A stretch of 64,000 bases of DNA from Flavobacterium tagetis (lineage in GTDB: Bacteria > Bacteroidota > Bacteroidia > Flavobacteriales > Flavobacteriaceae). The translations under genes and the position numbers were made by a program. The stretch lies in NCBI RefSeq assembly GCF_016735615.1, contig NZ_JAERSF010000001.1, positions 248,001 to 312,000 on the forward strand, read 5' to 3'. The notes under the pieces were generated by a model. It saw only the letters and a program-made list of their open reading frames with translations, made no database searches and was not told where the DNA came from. Shown here one piece after another: positions 33,977-42,539 of the stretch (its first letter is position 1; every line of letters starts with the position of its first letter).

Positions 33977-34728
33977 TTTTGAACAGCCTCAGCTTTCTTA
34001 AATTCTTTATTCTTATTGATCATAAAATCCATTAACTGAAACTTCTGATCTGGATCTACCAATTCTTTTGAATGTGGATCGTTTGAGCAATACATCAAGA
34101 AAAGCTCTACTTCGTCATCTTTAAGATTAAGTGTTTTAGAATAAAAATCTTTTGTGAAGTTATCTTTAGCGTATTCTACAAAAGCAATATCTGTAATTTC
34201 TTCTTCCCTTACTTCGTCTTTTTTACTTAAAAGTTTTTTGACGTCTTTAAAGATTCGAACAAAATCGGTTCCATATTTTATAGTCTGATCCGAAAGCATT
34301 GCGTTGTTTTTTGCAGTAGATTGTTTATCATCCTCAAACTGCATGTCTACATATTTTTGAGAACCGCCCTGCAGTGCTTTTACTTTTAGTTCTTTATGAA
34401 CAACAACTTCTTTAAGCTGATTATTAACCAAATCCAATTTTATTTTTAAAAGAATCTCGGCACAATCTTTTTCAGTTAAAACGACTTTTTTTGATTGAAA
34501 TGTCAAGCCAGAGAATAGTAAAGTATCTTTTGGCTGTGCAACAATATCAAACAAACCGCCAGAACCAATAAATGTCCTAGTATTTGCATTAATATTCATT
34601 ACATAACCACTTTCTATGGCTAAAAAATCATTGATAACCTGACCGTGTAATGGCTTCCTGAAACCGTTTTGCCCTAATACAAATTGACAAAATAAGCAGA
34701 CAACGAGCACTCCTAATTTATTTTTCAT
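33973..34728 (-). CDS. CarboxypepD_reg-like secreted protein C (diverged paralogue)
   Basis: 251 residues with signal peptide (to about residue 19, VLGQ). Residues about 25-105 resemble the carboxypeptidase regulatory-like beta-sandwich (LHGQVINDFLAIESGYVMNI, TLLFSGLTFQSKKVVL) and end in LKEVVVHKE, the LxEVVV element that in SusC/TonB-dependent receptors precedes the plug. No barrel follows; the C-terminal 140 residues are charged and differ from the two upstream paralogues. It overlaps both neighbours (10 nt upstream, 4 nt downstream). Function unknown. Confidence 0.75.
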   Translation of the reverse strand: MKNKLGVLVVCLFCQFVLGQNGFRKPLHGQVINDFLAIESGYVMNINANTRTFIGSGGLFDIVAQPKDTLLFSGLTFQSKKVVLTEKDCAEILLKIKLDLVNNQLKEVVVHKELKVKALQGGSQKYVDMQFEDDKQSTAKNNAMLSDQTIKYGTDFVRIFKDVKKLLSKKDEVREEEITDIAFVEYAKDNFTKDFYSKTLNLKDDEVELFLMYCSNDPHSKELVDPDQKFQLMDFMINKNKEFKKAEAVQK

Positions 34729-35452
34729 TTTCGAGAATTGTTAGATATTTTCTTGCTAGATCTGTGATTAAAAACATACTCATTGTTTTGTTTTTAGTAT
34801 TCAAAGATACAGCAAAATCAGCATCATCTACACAAAATAATTGAAATCCTTTTATGTCATCTACAGGAATTTTCAATCTATCTGTATAATAGTTCTCCTC
34901 AAAAAGATACTCAAGCTTTCTAAAAAGCATTTCTTTTTTCTCTACGTTCACTTCTTTTTTCAGCATCGCGGTGCGCCCCGAAATCTTATTTAGCAACTTG
35001 TCGATTGATGTTGAAGTAGCCGTATAAACCTTTCGCTCGGCAGGCGTATATTTTTTTTGTCCGTACGGAATAATTCCTAAATTTTCAGCTGTTATACTAG
35101 CATTTTCATTAACAACAACTTCTTTCAGCTCCACTTCTTTGGCAGCCATTTTTACAACTAAAGAACTAACCATCAAATCTTCTGCAGAAATTCGGCGTTT
35201 AACCGGATCCAAGTTCACAGCCGAAAAAACCAAAACATCGCCTTCTCGAACAGCAATCGAAAAATTACCATCAGAATCTGAAACAGTAGCAGCTTGAGTA
35301 GCATTATTTATAATATTCACCCCTTCAACAGGAGTAGATTGCTCCTGCACCTTCCCTACTAATAGTTTAACATCGCTTTTTTGCCCAAAACCAATCTGAA
35401 CAAAAAAAACAAAAACAATTATCGATATAACCCTACTTATTTTCACCAGCAA
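34718..35452 (-). CDS. CarboxypepD_reg-like secreted protein B
   Basis: 244 residues with signal peptide (to about residue 23). A CarboxypepD_reg-like domain (about 28-110: GVNIINNATQAATVSDSDGN, GDVLVFSAVNLDPVKRRI) is followed by LKEVVVNEN and a conserved C-terminal module: ENLGIIPYGQKKYTPAERKV, SGRTAMLKKEVNVEKKEM and DRLKIPVDDIKGFQLF. The same module is in the next gene upstream, so the two are tandem paralogues. It overlaps that gene by 20 nt and the following gene by 11 nt. Function unknown. Confidence 0.78.
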   Translation of the reverse strand: MLVKISRVISIIVFVFFVQIGFGQKSDVKLLVGKVQEQSTPVEGVNIINNATQAATVSDSDGNFSIAVREGDVLVFSAVNLDPVKRRISAEDLMVSSLVVKMAAKEVELKEVVVNENASITAENLGIIPYGQKKYTPAERKVYTATSTSIDKLLNKISGRTAMLKKEVNVEKKEMLFRKLEYLFEENYYTDRLKIPVDDIKGFQLFCVDDADFAVSLNTKNKTMSMFLITDLARKYLTILENEK

Positions 35453-36200
35453 TCATTTCTTTATACTTTACAGCCAATTCTCCCAAAAGAAATTCCGTAG
35501 AAGTTTTGTTTTTAGAATTCAAAATCACCGTAAACTTCTCATTTTCTATAGCGTAATATTCAAAACCTTTTACATAATCCGCAGGAATTTTCAATCGGTC
35601 AATAAAATGATCTAGACTAAACATATTCTCCAACAGCCTCATAAAAAATTCTTTCTTTTCAACTGCAACTTCTTTCTTAAGCATAGCTGTTCTTCCTGAG
35701 AAAAAATTCAGCAAAGGATCTGCAGAGATAGAACCTCCTGCCATTGTTCCTCCATTTGCCGTAGCATTCAACGCAGTTGCGGTCTGCAATTTGCGTTCTG
35801 CCGCAGTATATTTCTTTTGCCCCATCGGAATCACACCCAGTCTTTCGGCATTAATATTATCATACCTTTTTACCACAACCTCTTGCAATTGATACATAAC
35901 CATATTAAGATTGACAGTAAAATTAAGATTTGAAAAATCTTCTTGTTTCAGCAAAACTCTTTTTTCTTTAAAGCTTATTGAAGAAAAAACCAGAACATCA
36001 TCTGCTTTTGCTGAGATAGAAAAAGATCCAGATGAACTTGTTGTAACCGTTTCTTCTGTTTGCGCATTAATCACATAAATACCTTCTAAGTCTAAAGTAT
36101 TCGAAACCACTTTACCATTAAAAACAGATCGATCTTGGGCTTGAGACCAGCAAGCCTGTCCCGCAACAATAATTAAAAAACAAGTAATTTTCTGAATCAA
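35433..36200 (-). CDS. CarboxypepD_reg-like secreted protein A
   Basis: 255 residues with signal peptide (to about residue 21). Same plan as protein B: CarboxypepD_reg-like domain (NGKVVSNTLDLEGIYVINAQ, DDVLVFSSISFKEKRVLL), LQEVVVKRY, then ERLGVIPMGQKKYTAAERKL, SGRTAMLKKEVAVEKKEF and DRLKIPADYVKGFEYYAIEN. A Gly/Ser/Ala-rich insertion (about 148-160) is unique to this copy. It is the first gene of the minus-strand operon. A role in the outer membrane or periplasm is inferred from the signal and the SusC-like motif only. Confidence 0.78.
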   Translation of the reverse strand: MIQKITCFLIIVAGQACWSQAQDRSVFNGKVVSNTLDLEGIYVINAQTEETVTTSSSGSFSISAKADDVLVFSSISFKEKRVLLKQEDFSNLNFTVNLNMVMYQLQEVVVKRYDNINAERLGVIPMGQKKYTAAERKLQTATALNATANGGTMAGGSISADPLLNFFSGRTAMLKKEVAVEKKEFFMRLLENMFSLDHFIDRLKIPADYVKGFEYYAIENEKFTVILNSKNKTSTEFLLGELAVKYKEMIAGENK

Positions 36201-36363
36201 AATATAATAAATTAAAAATATTCTTAAAACGGTAAAAATATCTCAAGTCGTTCCAAATTTAATATTAATGACTTCGTAAAAATATGTTAATTAAAATGGT
36301 AAAAATTAAAACAAAAACAGAGTTTTTAATACCTTTAACAAACAAAATTTGAGTTTAAAAATC

Positions 36364-37071
36364 ATGAAAAGCATTATTATCGCAAGTACTTCTACTTTGC
36401 ACGGAGGCAACTACTTAGAATATATTTTACCTACTTTAAAAACGCATTTTAAAAACTGTAAAACAATCTTATTTATTCCTTATGCTCGTCCTAGTGGAAT
36501 TTCGCATGACGAGTATACAAAAAAAGCTGCAGAGGCATTTAACACAATTAACATCAATGTTAAAGGAATTCACGAATTTGAAAATCCGCAAGACGCGGTC
36601 AAAAATGCAGAAGGAATTTTTACAGGCGGAGGCAACACCTTTTTACTGGTTACCCAACTTTACAAAAACAACATTATGCAGTTACTTTCTGAAACTGTAA
36701 AAAATGGCACTCCTTACCTCGGATCAAGTGCAGGAAGCAATATTTGCGGTTTATCAATGCAGACTACAAACGATATGCCCATTATTTACCCTCCAAGCTT
36801 CCAAACTTTAGGATTAATTCCATTCAATTTAAATCCGCATTATCTGGATGCCGATTTACAATCTAAACACATGGGAGAAACTCGCGAAACAAGAATAAAA
36901 GAATTTCATGCATTTAATTCAATTCCAGTTTTAGGTTTAAGAGAAGGAAGCTGGCTGGAAGTTAAAGGTGAAAAAATTACTTTAAAAGGAGATTTATCTG
37001 CTCGCCTATTCAAACAAAACGAAGCTCCAACAGAGTTAGAAACAGAAAGCGACTTGAGCAATCTGAAGTAA
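36364..37071 (+). CDS. pepE: PepE, dipeptidase E (S51 family)
   Basis: 235 residues from ATG 36364. It is the S51 serine peptidase specific for N-terminal Asp dipeptides. TGGGNTF (88-94) and the nucleophile motif SSAGSNICG (Ser122) are clear, and PHYLDADLQSKHMGETRETR follows as in the family. No signal peptide, so cytoplasmic. Monocistronic; a palindrome and a bidirectional terminator follow. Confidence 0.93.
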   Translation: MKSIIIASTSTLHGGNYLEYILPTLKTHFKNCKTILFIPYARPSGISHDEYTKKAAEAFNTININVKGIHEFENPQDAVKNAEGIFTGGGNTFLLVTQLYKNNIMQLLSETVKNGTPYLGSSAGSNICGLSMQTTNDMPIIYPPSFQTLGLIPFNLNPHYLDADLQSKHMGETRETRIKEFHAFNSIPVLGLREGSWLEVKGEKITLKGDLSARLFKQNEAPTELETESDLSNLK

Positions 37072-37157
37072 TTTTAAAACCATATAAGTCATATAAGCCT
37101 ACCAAAAGCTAAATTCAAAAACTTACCTCAACTTAAATCACTTATATGGTTTTAAAA
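37072..37157. repeat. Long inverted repeat with CCATATAAGT arms
   Basis: Arms TTTTAAAACCATATAAGT (37072-37089) and ACTTATATGGTTTTAAAA (37140-37157) are perfectly complementary over 18 bp, separated by 50 bp; a second CATATAAG copy follows the left arm. Half copies of the same motif occur at 42320-42340 and 45648-45665. Confidence 0.75.
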
Positions 37158-37172
37158 AAGAATAGAAAACAA

Positions 37173-37201
37173 AAAAGCCTCAAACAATGTTTGAGGCTTT
37201 T
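37173..37201. terminator. Bidirectional terminator between pepE and the tRNA genes
   Basis: AAAAGCCTCAAAC and GTTTGAGGCTTTT pair perfectly over 13 bp with a 3-nt loop. It starts only 5 bp beyond the 3' end of the first tRNA (minus strand), and also suits pepE on the plus strand. Confidence 0.9.
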
Positions 37202-37205
37202 GAAG

Positions 37206-37278
<73 letters not shown>

Positions 37279-37373
37279 ATTAATCGGGTGCAAACTTAAA
37301 AAATTTAATTTTTAAAACAAAATAAAAATCAAAAAATTTATTTCACATAAAGTAAAACATGTTTACTTTTTAG

Positions 37374-37446
<73 letters not shown>

Positions 37447-37581
37447 ATTGGTTGTGCAAATATAGAAAGAAAGTTCAGTTCAAAACAAGCTTTTGAGCAA
37501 AAAAAATCAATAAAAATCAACATTTTTTTATAACTTATTTAAAATTAAAAAGTTATAAAAGCAATATTTTTTCAAAAAATC

Positions 37582-38019
37582 ATGATTACAATTAAAGAAA
37601 TTACCTCGAAAGAGACTTATGCTGTTCGCCAACCTGTTTTAAGAAAAGGAAAGCCTATCGAAAGTTGCATGTTTGAAGGCGATGATTTAGAATCTACTCA
37701 TCATTTCGGTTTATTTGAGGACAAAAATTTAACAGGAATTATTTCGTTATTCGAAAAAATCAATCCTATATTTGCCGCTCAAAATCAAGCCCAGATTAGA
37801 GGGATGGCAGTTTTAGAAATCCATCAGAAAAAAGGAATTGGAGAAGCTTTGGTAAAACATTGCGAAACCTTTTGCAATGAAAACCAAATAGATTTAATTT
37901 GGTTCAATGCCAGAACTGCTGCTGTCGGATTTTATCAAAAAATGAATTACCAAACACTTGGCGAAGCATTTGAGATTAAAGATGTTGGCGAACATTATTT
38001 GATGTTTAAAAAATTATAA
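37582..38019 (+). CDS. GNAT family N-acetyltransferase
   Basis: 145 residues. The acetyl-CoA-binding motif A is seen in RGMAVLEIHQKKGIGEALVK, with the C-terminal NARTAAVGFYQKMNYQTLGE strand-helix typical of GNAT enzymes. No signal peptide; acceptor unknown. It ends one base before the ATG of the L,D-transpeptidase lipoprotein, so the two are likely an operon. Confidence 0.9.
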   Translation: MITIKEITSKETYAVRQPVLRKGKPIESCMFEGDDLESTHHFGLFEDKNLTGIISLFEKINPIFAAQNQAQIRGMAVLEIHQKKGIGEALVKHCETFCNENQIDLIWFNARTAAVGFYQKMNYQTLGEAFEIKDVGEHYLMFKKL

Positions 38020-38020
38020 A

Positions 38021-39604
38021 ATGAAAAAACTTTACTCTTTGGTAGTAATATGCCTTTTTTTTGGCTGCAAAAAAGAAGACCCAAAACCTACACCTATTAT
38101 CAAAAAAAAGGTACCGGCAATTATACTTACTGATGAGAGAACAGTTGAAATAGACACTGCATTAATAGGAACTTTTAAAAGCGAAACCCTAAAACAGTTT
38201 TATGTTGGGTCTGAAAATCAAACTGTATGGGGAAATCTTAAAAAAAGAACTTTTGTTTTAACGCAATTAGAAAAATCAGAAGAATTAGGTTTAGAACCAG
38301 AAGATTATAAAATATCTAAGCTAAAAAAATTCGAGAGCAAAGTCGCTTCGCTTAGTGATAAAGATTTGGCTACGTATGATATTTTACTGACTTATAATTT
38401 CGAAAAATATCTTAATCATATATATAAAGGAAAGTTAGACCCTAAAAAACTGTATACCAATTGGGATTTAGAAGAAAAGGAATTTGATGTGAATTCCGTT
38501 TTAATTAAAGGCTTCAACAAAAATAAATTAGATAGCATTGTTGAAAACATTCAACCTAAAACACAAACTTACAAAGAGCTACTAAAAGCTCTTGAAATCA
38601 TTAATGCTTTTCCAAATGACAATGTAAAAACTATTGAATCTGCTGATAAAATTGTTTTAAATGATACTAATCCCGCTTTAATAAATATTAAAAAAAGGCT
38701 TTTGTATTGGAATGATATGACTGGAAAAGATAGTTTGTCAACAATTTATAATGAAAAAACATTTGAAGCAGTTAAAAGATTCCAAGAAAGACACGGTTTA
38801 GCTTCTGACGGAGTTATCGGAGCTGGAACTATTCGTGCTTTAAATTATTCTAAAGAAGATAGAAAAAAGCAAATAATTGCCAATTTGGAGCGTTGGAGAT
38901 GGTACCCGTCTGAATTAGCCGAAAACTATTTCATTATAAACATTCCCGATTACAGCTTAAATGTTGTTGAAAATAAGGACACCACTTTAGTTAGAAACAT
39001 TGTAGTAGGAACAAACAAAAGAAAAACACCTATCATTACTTCTTTTTTAAAAACGGTTGTTTTTAATCCGACTTGGACTGTTCCACCTACAATTCTGAAA
39101 GAAGATGTCGTTCCTGCAATGAAAAGAAACCGAAATTATTTGGCTAATAAGAATATCACTATCTACGATACTGCCGGCAAGGTAGTTTCTCCGATGGCAT
39201 GGAATGAGAATAAACCAAACAACTATCGCTATGTACAAAGTCCAGGTTATGACAATTCGTTAGGTTTAATGAAAATTTTATTTCCAAACCACCATAGCGT
39301 TTATCTTCACGATACAAATCATCGTAACATTTTTGGGCGCAATAATCGTTCTATGAGTTCTGGATGTGTGCGTGTCGAAAACCCATTGGAACTTGCCCAA
39401 CATATATTAGATGTTGACGGAAACTGGCCACAAGACAGAATTGACACTATTATTGCAAGTAAAACAACAATGAGTTTCAAGATTACCAAGAAGTATGCTT
39501 TATACCAGTGGTATTGGACAGCATGGAGCAAAAAAAATCAGCTCATTTTCAGAGCTGATATTTATGATCTAGATTCGGATTTATATGCGCAATTAAGAAA
39601 TTAG
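38021..39604 (+). CDS. L,D-transpeptidase lipoprotein with peptidoglycan-binding domain (YcbB-like)
   Basis: 527 residues. Lipoprotein signal MKKLYSLVVICLFFGC (Cys16). An N-terminal scaffold (about 50-200) is followed by a PG_binding_1-type domain (about 245-275, FQERHGLASDGVIGAGTIRA) and a YkuD catalytic domain with VYLHDTNHRNIF and SMSSGCVRVENP (catalytic Cys). This is the plan of E. coli LdtD/YcbB, which makes 3-3 (DAP-DAP) cross-links in the periplasm. Its last 12 nt overlap the 3' end of a second, convergent L,D-transpeptidase gene. Confidence 0.93.
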   Translation: MKKLYSLVVICLFFGCKKEDPKPTPIIKKKVPAIILTDERTVEIDTALIGTFKSETLKQFYVGSENQTVWGNLKKRTFVLTQLEKSEELGLEPEDYKISKLKKFESKVASLSDKDLATYDILLTYNFEKYLNHIYKGKLDPKKLYTNWDLEEKEFDVNSVLIKGFNKNKLDSIVENIQPKTQTYKELLKALEIINAFPNDNVKTIESADKIVLNDTNPALINIKKRLLYWNDMTGKDSLSTIYNEKTFEAVKRFQERHGLASDGVIGAGTIRALNYSKEDRKKQIIANLERWRWYPSELAENYFIINIPDYSLNVVENKDTTLVRNIVVGTNKRKTPIITSFLKTVVFNPTWTVPPTILKEDVVPAMKRNRNYLANKNITIYDTAGKVVSPMAWNENKPNNYRYVQSPGYDNSLGLMKILFPNHHSVYLHDTNHRNIFGRNNRSMSSGCVRVENPLELAQHILDVDGNWPQDRIDTIIASKTTMSFKITKKYALYQWYWTAWSKKNQLIFRADIYDLDSDLYAQLRN

Positions 39605-40318
39605 CCTCTCTTCCATCGCAAAACTTCTTGAAGGATGGTAGATGTATAAACACGATTTGTCTTTTATTAATTGAATAATTTCGTTTGTCAATTCAACTGG
39701 AACTGCTGGACATCCTTGGCTTCTGCCCAATCTTTTATGATTTCTGATGAAAGATTCAGATACGTAATCTGCGCCGTGCATTACAACACCTCTTTCACGT
39801 GCGTTGTCATTGACACCATTTTCTAAACCATCTAAACGCAATGAAGCACCATGTTTTCCTTGGTAAATTTCGCCAGTTGAATAAAATCCTAAACTGCTTT
39901 TAAATGAAGAATTAAGGTTTGAAAATGCTGAAGCGAATTCTTCTCCAGTATTTCTTCCGTGAGCGACAAGCGAATTAAACAAAATTGTATTACTAGTTAA
40001 ATCAATCACCCACAGACGTTTTGCGTTTGATGACAAACTAAAATCAATTAGTGTTAAGATATCTTTCTTAATCACTCCTCTTTCTTTCAACAAATAAAAT
40101 CCTTTCAAAGCTTCCGAGAAAGTTTTAAGTTCAGGCATTTTAAAGTTGTTGGAATTTAATGAATTATAAACGCTCTCGATTTTAGAATCTACTGTAACTT
40201 TTTCGACTTTAGCAATCGCTTTTACAGTGGCATTTTTTTTAAGGTCGGGTGTGTTTTTTGAATCTTTTCCAAAAGACAATAGCAAAAACACAAATAACGG
40301 ATAAATTTTGTAAATCAT
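39593..40318 (-). CDS. Murein L,D-transpeptidase catalytic-domain family protein (YkuD_2 type)
   Basis: 241 residues with N-terminal signal (MIYKIYPLFVFLLLSFGKDS). Catalytic region: VMHGADYVSESFIRNHKRLG and SQGCPAVPVE, with His and Cys placed as in the YkuD_2 family. Likely periplasmic; acts on peptidoglycan stem peptides, transpeptidase or carboxypeptidase activity not decidable. Convergent with the LdtD-like gene and overlapping it by 12 nt. It has the best-formed promoter in the window (40355-40384). Confidence 0.9.
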   Translation of the reverse strand: MIYKIYPLFVFLLLSFGKDSKNTPDLKKNATVKAIAKVEKVTVDSKIESVYNSLNSNNFKMPELKTFSEALKGFYLLKERGVIKKDILTLIDFSLSSNAKRLWVIDLTSNTILFNSLVAHGRNTGEEFASAFSNLNSSFKSSLGFYSTGEIYQGKHGASLRLDGLENGVNDNARERGVVMHGADYVSESFIRNHKRLGRSQGCPAVPVELTNEIIQLIKDKSCLYIYHPSRSFAMEERLIS

Positions 40319-40354
40319 TGAATTTCTTTAGGTTAAACAAAAATTTGGGTATCG

Positions 40355-40384
40355 CAAAAATATAAAAAAATCACGCCTTGCAAA
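40355..40384 (-). promoter_or_regulatory. Promoter of the YkuD_2 L,D-transpeptidase gene
   Basis: On the minus strand TTTG (40384-40381), 18-bp spacer, TATTTTTG (40362-40355): both Bacteroidetes elements at correct spacing. The -7 element ends 36 nt upstream of the ATG at 40318. Confidence 0.65.
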
Positions 40385-40390
40385 ATACGA

Positions 40391-40412
40391 GCCTGATTTT
40401 CAGGCCTTTTTT
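40391..40412 (+). terminator. Orphan plus-strand terminator-like hairpin
   Basis: GCCTGA-TTT-TCAGGC stem followed by six T. No plus-strand gene lies directly upstream; the nearest is the LdtD-like gene that ends 790 bp earlier, opposite the convergent gene. The stem is short (6 bp). Confidence 0.5.
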
Positions 40413-40772
40413 GTTTAAACTTTAACATTATTAACATAAAAACCATATTTCTGTAAGATTTTTTCTTATGCTAAAAAACCTAACATCCTACCTGATTTTC
40501 TTAAAAAAACATCAAAAAATGGGGATCTTGAAATTAATACCTGATTAAGTAAAACAAATTGATGTAATAATTTCCTAATTTATAAGACTTTCTATCTCCA
40601 ATCAACATTTTTTCGATCTAAATACTGTCAAAAATAAAGTTAGAAAAAGGGCGTAGTGTGAATTAATTTTAAAAAATAAAGACTTCTACAATTAAATTAA
40701 TATTTTTTATCTGAGTTCATTTTATTAAATATAAATGTAACATTCCTCAGGTTTCAAACTTTAGAAATGCCT

Positions 40773-40780
40773 TATATTTG
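40773..40780 (+). promoter_or_regulatory. -7 promoter element of gpmI
   Basis: TATATTTG matches TAnnTTTG, ending 17 nt before the gpmI ATG, giving a short leader of about ten bases. The -33 region is weak (GTTTC). Confidence 0.5.
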
Positions 40781-40797
40781 TAGAAAACAAAAATGCA

Positions 40798-42315
40798 ATG
40801 AACAAAAAAGTTATCCTTATGATTTTAGATGGTTGGGGAAAATCTCCTGACCCTAAAGTATCTGCAATAGACAATGCAAATGTTCCTTTTATAAACAGTC
40901 TTTATAAAAACTACCCAAGCGCACAGCTTAGAACTGACGGATTAAATGTTGGTCTTCCAGAAGGACAAATGGGAAATAGCGAAGTTGGACACATGAATCT
41001 AGGCGCAGGAAGAATTGTATACCAAGATTTAGCCAAAATAAATTTAGCTGTAGAACACAAAACTTTAGCAAAAGAGCAAGTTTTAATTGACGCTTTTACT
41101 TATGCTAAAGACAACAATAAAAAAGTACACTTTTTAGGATTAGTTTCAGATGGAGGTGTTCACTCACATACTTCACATCTTCGCGGATTAATCGATGCTT
41201 CTCAAGAATATGGTTTAGATCAGGTATATGTTCACGCTTTTACAGACGGACGTGATGTTGACCCAAAATCTGGAGCAAAATATATTCATGATCTTGAAGA
41301 TTACATTAAAGATACTCCTGTAAAAATTGCTTCGATTGTTGGCCGCTACTATGCAATGGACCGTGATAAACGTTGGGAACGTGTAAAATTGGCTTATGAT
41401 CTTCTTGTTAACGGCGTTGGAACTCCATCAACAAATGCTGTTACAAGTATTTTGTCAAGCTACGAAAAAGACGTTACTGACGAATTTATTGAACCAGTTG
41501 TTATCGTTGATGAAAATGCAAAACCTCTTGCTACAATTGTTGAAGGCGATGTTGTAATATTCTTTAACTTTAGAACTGACAGAGGACGTGAACTTACTGA
41601 AGCGCTTTCTCAGCAAGATTTCCACGAGCAGAACATGCACAAACTAAACCTATATTATGTAACATTGACAAACTACGACGAAACTTACCAAAACGTAAAA
41701 GTAGTTTACAATAAAGATAATATCACTGAAACTCTTGGTGAGGTTTTAGAAAAAGCTGGTAAAAAACAAATCAGAATTGCTGAAACTGAGAAATATCCTC
41801 ACGTAACATTCTTCTTCTCTGGCGGTAGAGAGATTCCTTTTGAAGGTGAAGAGAGAATCTTAAGAAATTCTCCAAAAGTAGCAACTTACGATTTGAAACC
41901 AGAAATGAGCGCTTATGAATTGGCTGATGCTCTTGTTCCTGAATTGAACAAAGGCGAAGTTGATTTCGTTTGTTTAAACTTCGCAAATGGAGATATGGTT
42001 GGACATACTGGAATTATGGAAGCTGCAATTAAAGCTTGTGAAGCTGTTGACGCTTGCGCGAAAAAAGTAATCGAAGCCGCTCTTGCAAATGATTACACAA
42101 CAATCGTAATTGCCGATCACGGAAACTGCGAAACGATGATCAATCCTGACGGATCTCCAAACACGGCTCACACAACAAACCCAGTGCCGATTATTTTAGT
42201 TGACAAACAACTAAAAAATATCCAAAATGGTGTTTTAGGTGACATTGCTCCTACTATTTTAGAATTAATGGGAATTCAGCAGCCAAATGCTATGACTTGT
42301 CATTCACTTCTATAA
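40798..42315 (+). CDS. gpmI: GpmI, 2,3-bisphosphoglycerate-independent phosphoglycerate mutase
   Basis: 505 residues, alkaline phosphatase superfamily. The metal/nucleophile motifs are LMILDGWG at the N-terminus, GQMGNSEVGHMNLG with catalytic Ser61, GVHSHTSHL, TDGRDVDP and, near the C-terminus, VIADHGNCE plus TAHTTNPVP. It interconverts 3- and 2-phosphoglycerate in glycolysis using Mn2+. Monocistronic; repeats follow its stop. Confidence 0.97.
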   Translation: MNKKVILMILDGWGKSPDPKVSAIDNANVPFINSLYKNYPSAQLRTDGLNVGLPEGQMGNSEVGHMNLGAGRIVYQDLAKINLAVEHKTLAKEQVLIDAFTYAKDNNKKVHFLGLVSDGGVHSHTSHLRGLIDASQEYGLDQVYVHAFTDGRDVDPKSGAKYIHDLEDYIKDTPVKIASIVGRYYAMDRDKRWERVKLAYDLLVNGVGTPSTNAVTSILSSYEKDVTDEFIEPVVIVDENAKPLATIVEGDVVIFFNFRTDRGRELTEALSQQDFHEQNMHKLNLYYVTLTNYDETYQNVKVVYNKDNITETLGEVLEKAGKKQIRIAETEKYPHVTFFFSGGREIPFEGEERILRNSPKVATYDLKPEMSAYELADALVPELNKGEVDFVCLNFANGDMVGHTGIMEAAIKACEAVDACAKKVIEAALANDYTTIVIADHGNCETMINPDGSPNTAHTTNPVPIILVDKQLKNIQNGVLGDIAPTILELMGIQQPNAMTCHSLL

Positions 42316-42319
42316 TTTC

Positions 42320-42345
42320 ACCATATAAGTTATATAAGTTCATTA
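42320..42345. repeat. CCATATAAGT-type repeat after gpmI
   Basis: CACCATATAAGTTATATAAG followed by TTCATTAA. The same CACCATATAAGTT start is at 45649-45665 after the methyltransferase gene, and CCATATAAGTCATATAAG at 37080-37097. All three copies lie a few bases after stop codons. Confidence 0.6.
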
Positions 42346-42362
42346 AATAGAACTTAAAAAAA

Positions 42363-42426
42363 TCTCGCAAAGACGCTAAGTCGCAAAGAAATTTATAAAA
42401 CTTTGCTCCTCTGCGACTTTGCGAGA
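42363..42426. repeat. Imperfect palindrome built from CGCAAAG units
   Basis: Arms of 26 nt, starting TCTCGCAAAGACGC and ending GCGACTTTGCGAGA, pair with about five mismatches around a 12-nt AT loop. Same unit family as the element at 59948-60073. Confidence 0.75.
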
Positions 42427-42447
42427 ACTATTTTACACACTCTCTAA

Positions 42448-42515
42448 TTGTCATCCTGAGCGGAGTCGAAGGCTTATGAAACTTAAAAGCGCTTCGGCTC
42501 CGCTCAGCCTGACAA
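42448..42515. repeat. TGTCATCCTGAGCGGAG-type palindrome
   Basis: Left arm TTGTCATCCTGAGCGGAGTC (continuing GAAGG) and right arm CGGCTCCGCTCAGCCTGACA pair with a few mismatches. The sequence is a widespread intergenic repeat of Bacteroidetes (from memory). It is much more GC-rich than its surroundings and lies between convergent gpmI and DUF445 genes. Confidence 0.75.
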
Positions 42516-42539
42516 TCGTATACTTTGAAATGTTTTTTA

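Larger units (their letters stand above)
40319..40797. other. Divergent intergenic region before gpmI
   Basis: 479 bp, AT-rich, no convincing gene. It contains the minus-strand promoter of the L,D-transpeptidase gene, a plus-strand terminator-like hairpin (40391-40412) and the gpmI -7 box (40773-40780). The rest (about 40415-40765) shows no structure I can name; a 26-codon ATG frame near 40468 has no supporting features. Confidence 0.55.

Noticed and set aside
40468..40548. Short ATG frame of about 26 codons in the gpmI upstream region
   Set aside because: Too short, no similarity, no ribosome binding or promoter signal, Lys/Leu composition expected by chance in AT-rich DNA.
42320..42515. 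CRISPR array between gpmI and DUF445
   Set aside because: The repeats are inverted and of different families, not direct repeats with regular spacers.
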